Below are positions 1 through 8,817 of a DNA stretch of 64,000 nt, piece after piece. This DNA comes from Ramlibacter rhizophilus (GTDB lineage Bacteria; Pseudomonadota; Gammaproteobacteria; Burkholderiales; Burkholderiaceae_C), in the NCBI RefSeq assembly GCF_004681965.1, contig NZ_SMLL01000002.1:124001-188000 (forward strand), given 5' to 3'. Each line of letters opens with the position of its first letter. The first letter of the stretch is position 1. A model generated the notes under the pieces. The model made no database searches. It was not told where the DNA came from and saw only the letters and a list, made by a program, of their open reading frames with translations. The position numbers and the translations under genes are program-made.

Positions 1-94
1 ACCACTCCTGGCGACGATGGTATCCAGCCTGACGCACTGCGGTCGGCTTGACACGCGTCAACCTGTGGTTGCCGCGGCCGCGCGAACTTTCGGC

Positions 95-1084
95 ATGCGC
101 AAAGCCACCGCAGTCCTTCTTGCCGGCGCACTGGTGGGCACCGCAGCCCTGGTGGGCGCCGCCTTCATCCGGGACATGCGCGAGGCCGAGCGCCGCATTG
201 CGGGTCGCAGTGAGGTGATCGCGAGTTCATTCGGCCAGCTCGAGTACGCCGTGGCGGGACAGGGGCCAGACCTGCTGATGGTTCACGGCACCGGCGGTGG
301 CTTCGATCAGGGACTGGCCTTCACCGAAGAGCTCAGTCGGCGAGGCCATCGCGTGATCGCACCGTCCCGGTTCGGCTACCTGCGCAGCGACTTTCCGGAC
401 GCTCCCTCCTCCGAACGCCAAGCGGATGCGTTTGCCGAGTTGCTGGACCGGCTCGACGTGGGCCGCGTGGCGGTGGCAGGCGGTTCGGCCGGTGCGCTCT
501 CGGCGCTGCAGTTCGCCTTGCGTCACCCGCAGCGCTGCTCGGCCCTGATTCTCATCGTGCCGGCAGCCAACGTCCGTGGCACCGACCCCGTTCAGATGAC
601 TGCGTTGCAGGCGTTCCTCGTGCGACTGCTGGCGGGTTCGGACCTGCTTTTCTGGATCGGGCTCGAGCTGAGGCGCGACGCGATGATCCGGACCTTGCTC
701 GCGACGCAGCCCTCCCTGGTGCGCGCCGCACCCATCGAGGAGCAGCAGCGGGTCCAGCGCATCCTGCGGGGAATCCTGCCGGTGTCACGGCGCACGCGCG
801 GCATGCTCAACGACGCCTCCCTCGCGGGCCGTCCCGCACGCATTGCCTTCTCCAGGATCACGGTGCCGACGCTCGTGATTTCCGCGCAGGACGATCTTTT
901 CGGAACGGCCTCGACGGCGCGGGACATCGCCGCGGCGGTGCCGGGCGCCAGGTTGGTGGTGTATCCGTCCGGCGGGCATGTCTGGGTGGGGCGAGACGCA
1001 AGCCTCTGGTCCGAAGTCGCCCGCTTCCTGCAGGAGGCGTCGCTGGCCGACCAGGCCGAGGTCGCCGCCCCCTCTCTTCGGTGA
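95..1084 (+). CDS. alpha/beta hydrolase, membrane-anchored or secreted
   Basis: This 329-residue alpha/beta-hydrolase has an N-terminal hydrophobic stretch (about residues 5-24) that would act as a signal anchor. The oxyanion-hole motif VHGTGGG, the nucleophile elbow GGSAGA (G-x-S-x-G), an acid in SAQDDLF and the terminal GGHVW histidine make a complete Ser-Asp-His triad. The reading frame also has an ATG at 17. I prefer the ATG at 95 because it places the hydrophobic segment at the N-terminus; neither start has a strong Shine-Dalgarno. The substrate cannot be told from sequence. It stands alone, facing the convergent Mpo1-like gene. Confidence 0.8.
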   Translation: MRKATAVLLAGALVGTAALVGAAFIRDMREAERRIAGRSEVIASSFGQLEYAVAGQGPDLLMVHGTGGGFDQGLAFTEELSRRGHRVIAPSRFGYLRSDFPDAPSSERQADAFAELLDRLDVGRVAVAGGSAGALSALQFALRHPQRCSALILIVPAANVRGTDPVQMTALQAFLVRLLAGSDLLFWIGLELRRDAMIRTLLATQPSLVRAAPIEEQQRVQRILRGILPVSRRTRGMLNDASLAGRPARIAFSRITVPTLVISAQDDLFGTASTARDIAAAVPGARLVVYPSGGHVWVGRDASLWSEVARFLQEASLADQAEVAAPSLR

Positions 1085-1227
1085 CATGCAAGCGGCTCGG
1101 CAGACGCGCGCAACGAACTCGCTCGCTTTTGAAGCGCGCTGATTGCTTTCTGTCGGCGCTGCGGCCATGGGCCGGCATTCACGCCGATCCTCATACCCGG
1201 CATGGCCTTTGTCGGCCTGCCCGGCCC

Positions 1228-1587
1228 TCAGTGCGACGCGTCCGCCGGACCGTGCACCAACTCCTCCGCCCCGCCGGCCAGCCTCCCGGTGAACGGCACC
1301 TTGCCGGTGAGCATGTGCCACCACATCACCCAGTCGCTGGCCAGGCTGTAGAACGGGTGGCCGAAGCTTGCCGGCTTGTTGCCTTCGAAGACGAAGTGGC
1401 CGGTCCAGGCGAAGGCGTAGCCGACGACCGGCATGAGCAGCAGCGCCCACCACTGCGGCGCGGCAATGGCGTACACCAGGATGGCCAGCACCAGCGTGCT
1501 GCCGACGAAGTGCAGCAGGCGCGAGACCGGGTGCGCATGCTGGGTGAGGTAGAACGCATAGAAGCGCGAGAAGGAATCGAACTGCAT
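1228..1587 (-). CDS. Mpo1-like (DUF962) small membrane protein
   Basis: This 119-residue protein belongs to the DUF962/Mpo1-like family. In yeast, Mpo1 is an Fe(II)-dependent dioxygenase of 2-hydroxy fatty-acid alpha-oxidation; the bacterial role is unproven. The opening FYLTQHAHPVSRLLHFVGS is typical, with three histidines, and a second set occurs in GHFVFEGN and FGHP. Two hydrophobic segments (about 26-45 and 46-65) indicate inner-membrane insertion. The length matches short bacterial members. The ATG start is clear. It is divergent from the stressosome cluster, with about 170 bases between them. Confidence 0.82.
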   Translation of the reverse strand: MQFDSFSRFYAFYLTQHAHPVSRLLHFVGSTLVLAILVYAIAAPQWWALLLMPVVGYAFAWTGHFVFEGNKPASFGHPFYSLASDWVMWWHMLTGKVPFTGRLAGGAEELVHGPADASH

Positions 1588-1759
1588 CGCGGGCTCCGTG
1601 CACTGCCGAGGGCAGGTGCGAAATTATGCGAGCCCCGCGGAAGTGACGAGCCCGGGATCCACCCTGCCCCCGTCGCCGCCCTTGTCGGCCACCTCCTACG
1701 CGGCGGGCCTCAGCCGTAACGCAGAATGGCGCCTTTGCCCGGAACCCGAGGAGAAGAAC

Positions 1760-2623
1760 ATGACCGGAGAGAACAAGGCCCTGGCCGAGCTGCTGGAGCG
1801 ATCACACGACGATGTGCTCCGTGGCTGGGTACAGGCAGCCGGCGCACTGGGCGGGGCCGGAAGCGCCCAGGCCATCCAGGCCGAGGCGCGGGACCTGCTC
1901 CAGCACGTGCTGTCGGGCCTGCGCGCCGGCGCCTCGCCCGAGTCACTGGACGGCGCAGCCTGGGCAGACCTGCGCGCTGCACTGGAAGGCCTGTCGCGCT
2001 CCCGCGTGGCGCAAGGCCAGACAGCCGGGGACACCAGCGCCTTCGTGCTCGCGTTCAAGCGTCCCCTCTTTTCAACGCTGCAGCAGCACCACGGCGCCGA
2101 TCCCAAGCAGGCGATGGCGGTGCTGTGGGCCGGCTCGGTGCTGGTGGACCAGATGGCGCAATTGACCGTGACCACCTACCAGCGCACCCGCGAGGAAGTC
2201 ATCCGACGCCAGCAGCACGAGCTGCTGGAACTGTCCACGCCGGTCATCAAGCTGTGGGACGGCGTGCTGGCCGTCCCCATGATCGGCACGCTGGACTCGC
2301 AGCGAACGCAGCTGGTCATGGAGGCGCTGCTGCAGCGCATCGTGGAAACGGGCGCGCAGCTGGCCATCATCGACATCACGGGCGTGCCCACGGTCGACAC
2401 GCTGGTGGCGCAGCACCTGCTGAAGACCGTCAGCGCCATTCGCCTCATGGGGGCCGACTGCATCATCAGCGGCATCCGCCCGCAGATCGCGCAGACCATC
2501 GTGCACCTCGGCATCGACCTGCAGGGCATCGCCTCCAAGTCCAGCCTGGCCGACGCCCTCGCGATGGCGCTGCAGCAGACGGGCTTCCGGATCACGCGCG
2601 TCGCAGCCGCGACGGCCGACTGA
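1760..2623 (+). CDS. rsbR: stressosome co-antagonist RsbR (RsbRD_N-STAS)
   Basis: This 287-residue RsbR-type protein has an N-terminal helical RsbRD sensor domain (about 5-150) and a C-terminal STAS domain (about 160-275). RsbR and RsbS form the stressosome that holds RsbT until stress. The STAS domain keeps IDITGVPTVDT, with T214 where RsbR is phosphorylated in Bacillus, and GIRPQIAQT with a second conserved Thr. The frame is open back to 1598, but the ATG at 1760 is preceded by GAGGAGAAG, so it is chosen. Its stop overlaps the rsbS ATG (TGATG), indicating translational coupling. It is the first gene of the signalling operon. Confidence 0.9.
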   Translation: MTGENKALAELLERSHDDVLRGWVQAAGALGGAGSAQAIQAEARDLLQHVLSGLRAGASPESLDGAAWADLRAALEGLSRSRVAQGQTAGDTSAFVLAFKRPLFSTLQQHHGADPKQAMAVLWAGSVLVDQMAQLTVTTYQRTREEVIRRQQHELLELSTPVIKLWDGVLAVPMIGTLDSQRTQLVMEALLQRIVETGAQLAIIDITGVPTVDTLVAQHLLKTVSAIRLMGADCIISGIRPQIAQTIVHLGIDLQGIASKSSLADALAMALQQTGFRITRVAAATAD

Positions 2624-2997
2624 TGAACCGCATTCCGATCCTTCGCATGGGGGACATCCTCCTGGTGACGATCCAGGTGGACATGGAAGACCAGACCGCC
2701 CTGGCGCTGCAGGACGACCTGGCCTCCAGGATTTCCGACACCAGCGCCCGCGGCGTGCTCATCGACATCTCGGCGCTGGAAATCGTCGATTCCTTTGTCG
2801 GACGCATGCTGGCCAGCATCTCCGGCATCGCCCGCATCCTGGACGCCACCACCGTGGTGGTGGGCATGCAGCCGGCGGTGGCGATCACCCTGGTCGAGCT
2901 CGGGCTGTCGCTGACCGGCGTGCGCACCGCACTGAACGTCGAGCGCGGCATGGACTTGCTGGCCTCGGCCCGCCGGGGGCGCGCTCTTGCCCGCTGA
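2623..2997 (+). CDS. rsbS: stressosome scaffold RsbS (single STAS domain)
   Basis: This 124-residue protein is a lone STAS domain. EIVDSFVGR carries Ser57, aligning with the RsbT-phosphorylated serine of Bacillus RsbS, and GMQPAVAITLVELG is the highly conserved RsbS loop. RsbS forms the stressosome core with RsbR and binds RsbT. The ATG overlaps the rsbR stop, and its own 3' end overlaps rsbT by 11 bases. Stoichiometric coupled translation is therefore likely. Confidence 0.92.
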   Translation: MNRIPILRMGDILLVTIQVDMEDQTALALQDDLASRISDTSARGVLIDISALEIVDSFVGRMLASISGIARILDATTVVVGMQPAVAITLVELGLSLTGVRTALNVERGMDLLASARRGRALAR

Positions 2998-3391
2998 AAC
3001 CACCGGCGAGCTGCCGCTGCGTACCGAAGCGGACATCGTGGCCAGCCGCCAGGCCGTGCGCCGGCTGGCGGCGGAGCTGAAATTCTCGCTCGTCGACCAG
3101 ACCAAGATGATCACCGCGGCCAGCGAGTTGTCCCGCAACACCGTCGTGCACGGCGGCGGCGGCCTCATGCGCTGGCGGATCGTCGAGGACGGCCTGCGCC
3201 GCGGCCTGCAACTGGAATTCGAGGACACCGGCCCCGGCATCTCCGACATGCAGCTTGCGCTGACGGACGGCTGGACCTCCGGCGGCGGCATGGGCCTGGG
3301 GCTTCCGGGCAGCAAGCGCCTGGTCCACGACTTCAGCATCCGCTCCGCGCCCGGCGAAGGCACCTGCGTGTCGATCACGCGCTGGAAATGA
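2987..3391 (+). CDS. rsbT: RsbT-like serine kinase
   Basis: This 134-residue GHKL ATPase is of the RsbT/RsbW type. The N-box ASELSRNTVVHGGG, G1 box EDTGPGI and G2 box GGGMGLGLPGSKRL are intact. RsbT phosphorylates RsbR and RsbS and is released to activate a partner; here that partner is unknown because no RsbU gene is present. The start is a TTG inside the rsbS 3' end, typical of tight coupling; no nearer ATG precedes the conserved domain. The gene end overlaps the next start by four bases. Confidence 0.9.
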   Translation: MPAETTGELPLRTEADIVASRQAVRRLAAELKFSLVDQTKMITAASELSRNTVVHGGGGLMRWRIVEDGLRRGLQLEFEDTGPGISDMQLALTDGWTSGGGMGLGLPGSKRLVHDFSIRSAPGEGTCVSITRWK

Positions 3392-4395
3392 TCCGCAGCT
3401 CGCACCACACGAGCTTCCCGATGGACGACAACTCCCGGGTCGGCGAAGCAAGACGCTTCGCCGCCGCGCTCGCGCTGCGCGCCGGGCTGGACGAGTTGGA
3501 AGCCGGGCGCCTGGCCATCGTCGTGACCGAGCTGGGGACGAACCTCGTGCGGCACGCGCAACGCGGACAGCTGCTGCTGGCAGTACGCGAAGAGGCCGGC
3601 GACGTCGAGATGGTGGCGATCGACCATGGCCCTGGAATCGCCGACATCCGGCGCAGCATGGACGATGGCTTTTCCACCGGCGGCACACCCGGCACCGGTC
3701 TGGGCGCCATCCGCCGCCAGGCGCGCGATTTCGAGTTGCACTCCTCGCCGGAAGGCACCCTGGCCGTCGCGCGCGTCGGGCGGGCGCAGGCGGCGGCGCT
3801 CGCCGCCGCGCCGGCGATCGAGGTGGGGGGCGTTTCCCTGCCCCTTCGCGGCGAGATCGTGTGCGGGGACGCCTGGGCGGCGGCGGTCGAGGGCACGCGC
3901 ACCAGCGTCATCGTGGCCGATGGCCTGGGCCACGGCCTGGACGCGTCGGAGGCGGCGCAAGCCGCGCTCGACGTGTTCGCGGCCGACCCCTGGCGCGCCC
4001 CACGCGTCCTGCTGGAGGTGATCCATGCGCGCCTGCGCTCCACGCGAGGCGCCGCAGTCACCTTGCTGCAGGCCGATGCCGCGAGCAACCGGCTGCGCGC
4101 CTGCGGAGCCGGCAATGTTTCGGCCCGCGTGCTCTCCGGCGCCGTGGACCGCAGCCTCGTCATGCAGCACGGCACGGCGGGCCTGCAAATGCGCCGACCC
4201 GAAGAGGTCGAGATCGAGTGGCCCCAGCATGCGCTGTTGATCGTGCACACCGACGGCATCGCCTCCCGCTGGGAAGCACAACGCTTCTATCCGCTGCTGA
4301 TGCGTGATCCGGCGCTTGCGGCGGCGTTGCTGCTGCGTGACCATTCACGCGAGCGCGACGACGCCACAGCAACCGTTATTCGGCGCAGGATGTAG
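3388..4395 (+). CDS. fused HATPase and SpoIIE/RsbX-type phosphatase
   Basis: This 335-residue protein joins two regulatory domains. Residues about 15-130 are an RsbT/RsbW-like ATPase fold (N-box VTELGTNLVRHA with E48 and N52, G1 DHGPGI, G2 GTGLGAI). Residues about 150-330 are a PP2C-like SpoIIE phosphatase with GDAW near 160, VADGLGHG with D178 and HTDGI. In Bacillus the separate RsbX resets the stressosome by dephosphorylating RsbR and RsbS; this fused form probably does the same while sensing or competing through its kinase-like half. The ATG overlaps rsbT. Similar fusions are known from proteobacterial Rsb modules. Confidence 0.85.
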   Translation: MIRSSHHTSFPMDDNSRVGEARRFAAALALRAGLDELEAGRLAIVVTELGTNLVRHAQRGQLLLAVREEAGDVEMVAIDHGPGIADIRRSMDDGFSTGGTPGTGLGAIRRQARDFELHSSPEGTLAVARVGRAQAAALAAAPAIEVGGVSLPLRGEIVCGDAWAAAVEGTRTSVIVADGLGHGLDASEAAQAALDVFAADPWRAPRVLLEVIHARLRSTRGAAVTLLQADAASNRLRACGAGNVSARVLSGAVDRSLVMQHGTAGLQMRRPEEVEIEWPQHALLIVHTDGIASRWEAQRFYPLLMRDPALAAALLLRDHSRERDDATATVIRRRM

Positions 4396-4400
4396 AGCTC

Positions 4401-5303
4401 ATGGATCAAACCGACACCCCGCTGCTGCAGGCGCAGGTCGACGCGCTGCGCGCAGAGCTGGAAGAAACCAACCGGGGCGTGCTCGCCCTGTATGCCGAGC
4501 TGGATGCGCAGGCCGAGCAGTTGCGCGAGGCGACCGAACTCAAGAGCCGGTTCCTGGCCTACATGAGCCACGAGTTCCGCACGCCCATCAGCTCCATCCG
4601 CAGCCTCACCCGCCTGCTGCTGGACCACGTGGACGGCCCGCTCACCGCCGAGCAGGAAAAGCAGGTCCTCTTCATCCAGCAGCAGGCGACCGAGTTCGCC
4701 GAGATGGTGGATGACCTGCTGGACCTGGCCAAGGTGGAGGCCGGCCGGGTGGAAATCTCGCCGGCCTGGTTCGAGATGGTGGACCTGTTCTCGGCGCTGC
4801 GCGGCATGTTCAAGCCGGTACTGACCAACCCGGAGGTGAACCTCGTCTTCGAGGAGCCGCAGGGCGTGCCCAAGCTGTACACCGACGACCGCAAGCTCTC
4901 GCAGGTGTTGCGCAACTTCATCTCCAACGCGCTCAAGTTCACGCCCAAGGGCGAGGTGCGGGTGTCCGTGCGGCGCGAGGGAGAAGACCGCGTCACCTTT
5001 TTCGTGTCCGACACCGGCATCGGCATCGCGCCGGAATACCAGAGCTCACTGTTCGCGGACTTCTCCCAGGTGCACTCGCCGCTGCAGAAGCGCCTGCGCG
5101 GCACCGGCCTGGGCCTGTCTCTGAGCAAGCGCCTGGCCGAGCTGCTGGGCGGCAGCGTGGGACTGGAAAGCGAGCCTGGCAAAGGCTCGGTGTTCCGCGT
5201 GACCATCCCGGTTCAACTGGGCGTGCAAGCACCCTCTTCTGCGCCGCCTTCTGCGCCGCCTTCTGCGCCGCCCTCCGCCCCGCCCTCCGCCCCGTCGCCA
5301 TGA
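4401..5303 (+). CDS. sensor histidine kinase (coiled coil-HisKA-HATPase)
   Basis: This 300-residue cytoplasmic histidine kinase has no membrane segment. An N-terminal heptad-like helix (about 5-45) leads to HisKA with the phospho-histidine in YMSHEFRTPISS, then HATPase_c with N-box FISNALKFTPKG, G1 DTGIGI and G2 GTGLGLSL. The last 25 residues are a Ser/Ala/Pro repeat (SAPP units) encoded by a tandem DNA repeat. It starts five bases after the SpoIIE gene and overlaps the next kinase (ATGA), so it is almost certainly driven by the stressosome module rather than a periplasmic signal. Confidence 0.9.
   Translation: MDQTDTPLLQAQVDALRAELEETNRGVLALYAELDAQAEQLREATELKSRFLAYMSHEFRTPISSIRSLTRLLLDHVDGPLTAEQEKQVLFIQQQATEFAEMVDDLLDLAKVEAGRVEISPAWFEMVDLFSALRGMFKPVLTNPEVNLVFEEPQGVPKLYTDDRKLSQVLRNFISNALKFTPKGEVRVSVRREGEDRVTFFVSDTGIGIAPEYQSSLFADFSQVHSPLQKRLRGTGLGLSLSKRLAELLGGSVGLESEPGKGSVFRVTIPVQLGVQAPSSAPPSAPPSAPPSAPPSAPSP
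5237..5295 (+). repeat. 12-bp tandem repeat coding for SAPP units
   Basis: About five copies of a 12-base unit (TCTGCGCCGCCT and variants) sit at the 3' end of the kinase gene, ending just before the next gene's ATG. They encode a flexible Pro-rich tail. Copy number could change by slippage without breaking the frame. Confidence 0.85.
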
Positions 5304-7324
5304 TCGACGCCCGCGTCATCGCCGCCTCCATCGACCGCTCCCGGCATGCCGTCCTGGTGGTGGACGACAACCCGGCCACCCGCTACAGCACCACCCGGGT
5401 GCTCACGGCGGCGGGCTTTCGCACGCGCGAGGCCGGCAGCGGCGCCGAGGCCCTGGCGCTGGTGCGGGAGAACGTGTCGGCCGTGGTGCTGGACGTGCAC
5501 CTGCCCGACATGAGCGGCTTCGACGTCTGCCGCGAGCTGCGCGCGCATGTCCAGACGCGCACGCTGCCGGTGGTCCACCTGTCGGCCGAGTTCACGCGCA
5601 ACGAGGACCGCGTCGCCGGCCTGGAGGCGGGCGCCGACGGCTACCTGATCCATCCGGTGGAGCCGGCCATCCTGGTGGCCACGCTGCAGGCGCTGATCCG
5701 CGCGCGCGTGGCCGAAGAGGGGCTGCGACGCAGCGAGCTGCGCCTGCGCGCCATCTACGACAACGCGCCGGTGGGCATCGTGGTGCTGGACGCGGACGGC
5801 GTGGCGCAGGACGCCAACCCGGCCCTGCTGGAGCTGCTGGCCTGCCGCCGCGAGGAGCTGGTCGGCCTGCCGCTGATCGACCGCGTGCCACCTGAATGGC
5901 GCGCGCTGGCGTCGGAGCAGTTCACCGGGCACACCCACGAGCGCACCGACTGGGCCGGCCGCTTTCCCCTCACCCGCTGCGACGGCACACGGGTGCAGAT
6001 CGAATGGGCGATGTCCGGCCATGTCGAGCCGGGCCTGCGCATTGCCATCGCCACCGACGCTTCCGAACGCGAGCAACTGGAGCGGCAGCGGCGCGAAGTG
6101 CTGGAGCGCGAGCAGGCCGCCCGCGCAGCCGCCGAGCGCAACAGCCACACCAAGGACGAATTCATCGCCGTGCTCTCGCACGAGCTGCGCACCCCGCTCA
6201 ACGCCATCGTCGGATGGGTGGCGGTGCTGATGCACCGCCAGCCGCAGCCGGAGATCAGCCGCGGCCTGCAGGCCATCGAACGCAACGTGAAGGCGCAGGC
6301 CCGCATCATCTCGGACATCCTGGACGTCTCCCGCATCAACTCCGGCAAGCTCACGCTCGAGCGCGAGTTGGTCGATCCCGCCGAGATCGTCGCCACCGCG
6401 CTCAGTTCGCTGGGCCAGAGCATCGAGGACAAGCAGCTCAGGCTGCGCGTCGATGTCGAGGGCGGCCGCCAGCCCGCCTGGCTGGACCCGGCCCGCTACC
6501 AGCAGATCCTGTGGAACCTGATGACCAACGCCATCAAGTTCTCGGATCGCGGCAGCTGGATCGACGTGACCCTGACGCGCGAGGGCCCCCTGCTGCGCCT
6601 GACCGTGCGGGACCATGGCCAGGGTATCGCGGCCGACTTCCTGGAGCGCCTCTTCGACCGCTTCTCGCAGGCGCAGTCCGCCGGCAACCGCTCGCACAGC
6701 GGGCTCGGGCTGGGTTTGTCCATCGTGCGTGAACTGGCCCAGCTGCATGGTGGCAAGGTGAACGCCGGCAGCGCCGGCGCCGGCCAGGGCGCGACCTTCA
6801 CCGTGGACATTCCGGCAGAGGCGCCGCCCCTGGGCTCCGAGAACGACGACGTTGCAAGCGAGGGCTCGGCGACCGCGCCGGCCGACGTGCGCGAGCGTCC
6901 ACTGGAGGGCCTGGAGATCCTCGTCGTCGAAGACGACCGGGACGCGAGCGAAATGCTGGCCGTCGTCCTGGCCGACCGGGGCGCCACGGTCCGACTGGCC
7001 AGCGACTTCGATTCGGCGGTGGCGGCCGTGCGCGCCACGTGGCCGCACGTGCTGCTCAGCGACATCGGGCTGCCGCAGCGTGACGGTCACGAGCTGATCC
7101 GAGAGCTGCGCCAGCTCGAGCGCGACCTCGGCCGGCGGCACCTGCCTGCCGTGGCCCTCACGGCCTTCGCCCGCACCACGGACCGCAGCCGCGCGCTGGA
7201 AGCCGGATTCGACCGCCACGTGGCCAAGCCGCTCAACCCGCATACGCTGGTGCAGGCCATCATGGAAGCGGTGGGCAGTTCACGGCCGCCCGGCAACGCT
7301 TCGACCCGAGCCGAGCCGACATGA
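5300..7324 (+). CDS. hybrid histidine kinase (REC-PAS-HisKA-HATPase-REC)
   Basis: This 674-residue soluble hybrid kinase has an N-terminal receiver (about 15-130, phospho-Asp in VVLDVHLPDMSG), a PAS domain (about 145-265), HisKA with LSHELRTPLNAIVG, HATPase_c with NLMTNAIKFSD and GLGLGLSIV, and a C-terminal receiver (about 535-650, SDIGLPQRDGHE). The first receiver may be phosphorylated by the preceding kinase, passing the signal on. No DNA-binding output domain is present, so the final effector is elsewhere. It overlaps both neighbours by four bases. Confidence 0.92.
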   Translation: MIDARVIAASIDRSRHAVLVVDDNPATRYSTTRVLTAAGFRTREAGSGAEALALVRENVSAVVLDVHLPDMSGFDVCRELRAHVQTRTLPVVHLSAEFTRNEDRVAGLEAGADGYLIHPVEPAILVATLQALIRARVAEEGLRRSELRLRAIYDNAPVGIVVLDADGVAQDANPALLELLACRREELVGLPLIDRVPPEWRALASEQFTGHTHERTDWAGRFPLTRCDGTRVQIEWAMSGHVEPGLRIAIATDASEREQLERQRREVLEREQAARAAAERNSHTKDEFIAVLSHELRTPLNAIVGWVAVLMHRQPQPEISRGLQAIERNVKAQARIISDILDVSRINSGKLTLERELVDPAEIVATALSSLGQSIEDKQLRLRVDVEGGRQPAWLDPARYQQILWNLMTNAIKFSDRGSWIDVTLTREGPLLRLTVRDHGQGIAADFLERLFDRFSQAQSAGNRSHSGLGLGLSIVRELAQLHGGKVNAGSAGAGQGATFTVDIPAEAPPLGSENDDVASEGSATAPADVRERPLEGLEILVVEDDRDASEMLAVVLADRGATVRLASDFDSAVAAVRATWPHVLLSDIGLPQRDGHELIRELRQLERDLGRRHLPAVALTAFARTTDRSRALEAGFDRHVAKPLNPHTLVQAIMEAVGSSRPPGNASTRAEPT

Positions 7325-8721
7325 ACGAGTTCGACTGCGACCTCTTCGTGATCGGCGGCGGCAGCGGCGGCGTGCGCGCCGCCCGCATGGCTGCCCAGCG
7401 CGGCGCGCGCGTGGTGCTGGCCGAGGCGGCTGCGCTCGGCGGCACCTGCGTGAACGTCGGCTGCATTCCCAAGAAGCTGTACAGCTATGCGGCCGAGTAT
7501 TCCGACCACTTCGCCGACGCGGCCGGCTTCGGCTGGGAGCTGGACGCGCCCCGCTTCGACTGGGACACGCTCAAGACCCGTCGCGCCGCCGAGATCTCGC
7601 GCCTGAATGGCGTCTACGAGCACCTGCTGCGCACGGCGGGCGTGCGCATCGAACGGGGCTGGGCGCAGCTGGCCGGAGCCCACACGGTGCAGGTGGAACT
7701 GGGCGGAGAGCTGCGCCGCCACCGGGCACGCCACATCCTGCTGGCCACCGGCGGCACGCCTTGGGTGCCGGACTTCCCGGGCCGCGAACTCGTGATCACG
7801 TCCGACCAGGTCTTCGACCTGGCGCCCTTCCCGCGCCGGCTGGTGATCGTGGGCGGCGGCTACATCGCCTGCGAGTTCGCCTCCATCTTCCAGGGGCTGG
7901 GCGCGCAGGTGACGCAGCTGGTGCGCGGCGAGCAGATCCTGCGCGGCTTCGACGAGGACGTGCGCCCCTTCATCGCGCACGAGATGCGCAAGCACGGCGT
8001 GGACCTGCGCCTGCGTTCGGACCTGCGCAGCGTCGTCCGCGCCAACGGCCACCTGGCCGTGAGCCTGCAGGACGGCGAGGTCCTGCCGGCCGACGCCGTC
8101 CTCTTCGCCACCGGCCGCAGCCCCAATACCGCGGGCCTTGGCCTGGAAGCCGCGCGGGTGCGCCAGGACGAACACGGCGCCGTCGAGGTGGACGAGCACT
8201 ACCGGACCAGCGTGCCGGGCATCCACGCCATCGGCGACCTCACCGCGCGCGTGCAGCTCACGCCCGTGGCCCTGGCCGAGGCCATGGCGCTGGTGGACCA
8301 CCTCTTCGGCGGCGGCACGCGCTCGGTGGGGTACGAGTGCATTCCCACGGCCGTCTTCACCCACCCGAACATCGGCACGGTGGGCCTGACCGAATCAGAA
8401 GCGCGCGAGCGCCTCGGCGCCATCGCCGTCTTCCGCACCGAGTTCCGGCCCCTGCGGCACACGCTTTCGGGCAGCACCGAGCGCACGCTCATGAAGCTGG
8501 TGGTGGACTGCGCCAGCGACCGGGTGGTGGGCCTGCACATGGTCGGCGCCGAGGCCGGCGAGATCGTGCAGGGCTTCGCGGTTGCGATGAAAGCCGGCGC
8601 CACCAAGGCGGTGTTCGACGCCACCATCGGCATCCACCCGACCGCGGCGGAGGAGTTCGTCACGATGCGCGAGCCGGTGGTCGGCTCCGGAAGCAGCCCC
8701 GTCGCCTCCGACGCGGCCTGA
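7321..8721 (+). CDS. gor: glutathione-disulfide reductase
   Basis: This 466-residue NADPH-dependent flavoprotein keeps glutathione reduced in the cytoplasm. FAD binding is shown by GGGSGGVRAARMAA, the redox-active disulfide by GGTCVNVGCIPKKL, the NAD(P) Rossmann motif by VGGGYIACEFA, the second FAD site by AIGDLTARVQL, and the C-terminal acid-base pair by IHPTAAEEFVTM. Length and motif order are standard for Gor. It overlaps the hybrid kinase by four bases, so it is cotranscribed with the stressosome genes. That suggests oxidative stress is among the responses. Confidence 0.95.
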   Translation: MNEFDCDLFVIGGGSGGVRAARMAAQRGARVVLAEAAALGGTCVNVGCIPKKLYSYAAEYSDHFADAAGFGWELDAPRFDWDTLKTRRAAEISRLNGVYEHLLRTAGVRIERGWAQLAGAHTVQVELGGELRRHRARHILLATGGTPWVPDFPGRELVITSDQVFDLAPFPRRLVIVGGGYIACEFASIFQGLGAQVTQLVRGEQILRGFDEDVRPFIAHEMRKHGVDLRLRSDLRSVVRANGHLAVSLQDGEVLPADAVLFATGRSPNTAGLGLEAARVRQDEHGAVEVDEHYRTSVPGIHAIGDLTARVQLTPVALAEAMALVDHLFGGGTRSVGYECIPTAVFTHPNIGTVGLTESEARERLGAIAVFRTEFRPLRHTLSGSTERTLMKLVVDCASDRVVGLHMVGAEAGEIVQGFAVAMKAGATKAVFDATIGIHPTAAEEFVTMREPVVGSGSSPVASDAA

Positions 8722-8817
8722 AACGCCTGCTCACCGCTCGCAAGCCCCGCGACGTTCCCCCGGGCTCGAGCTGGTCCAGAATGCGCGCACTCTTCCGTAG
8801 CCCTTGTCGAGCCGCAC

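Noticed and set aside
17..94. Upstream ATG for the first hydrolase
   Set aside because: Would place 26 unconserved residues ahead of the signal anchor; no ribosome site.
2176..4344. 722-residue open frame on the minus strand across the rsb genes
   Set aside because: Antisense shadow of the strongly conserved RsbR-RsbS-RsbT-SpoIIE genes; its translation is low-complexity His/Arg-rich and shows no family.
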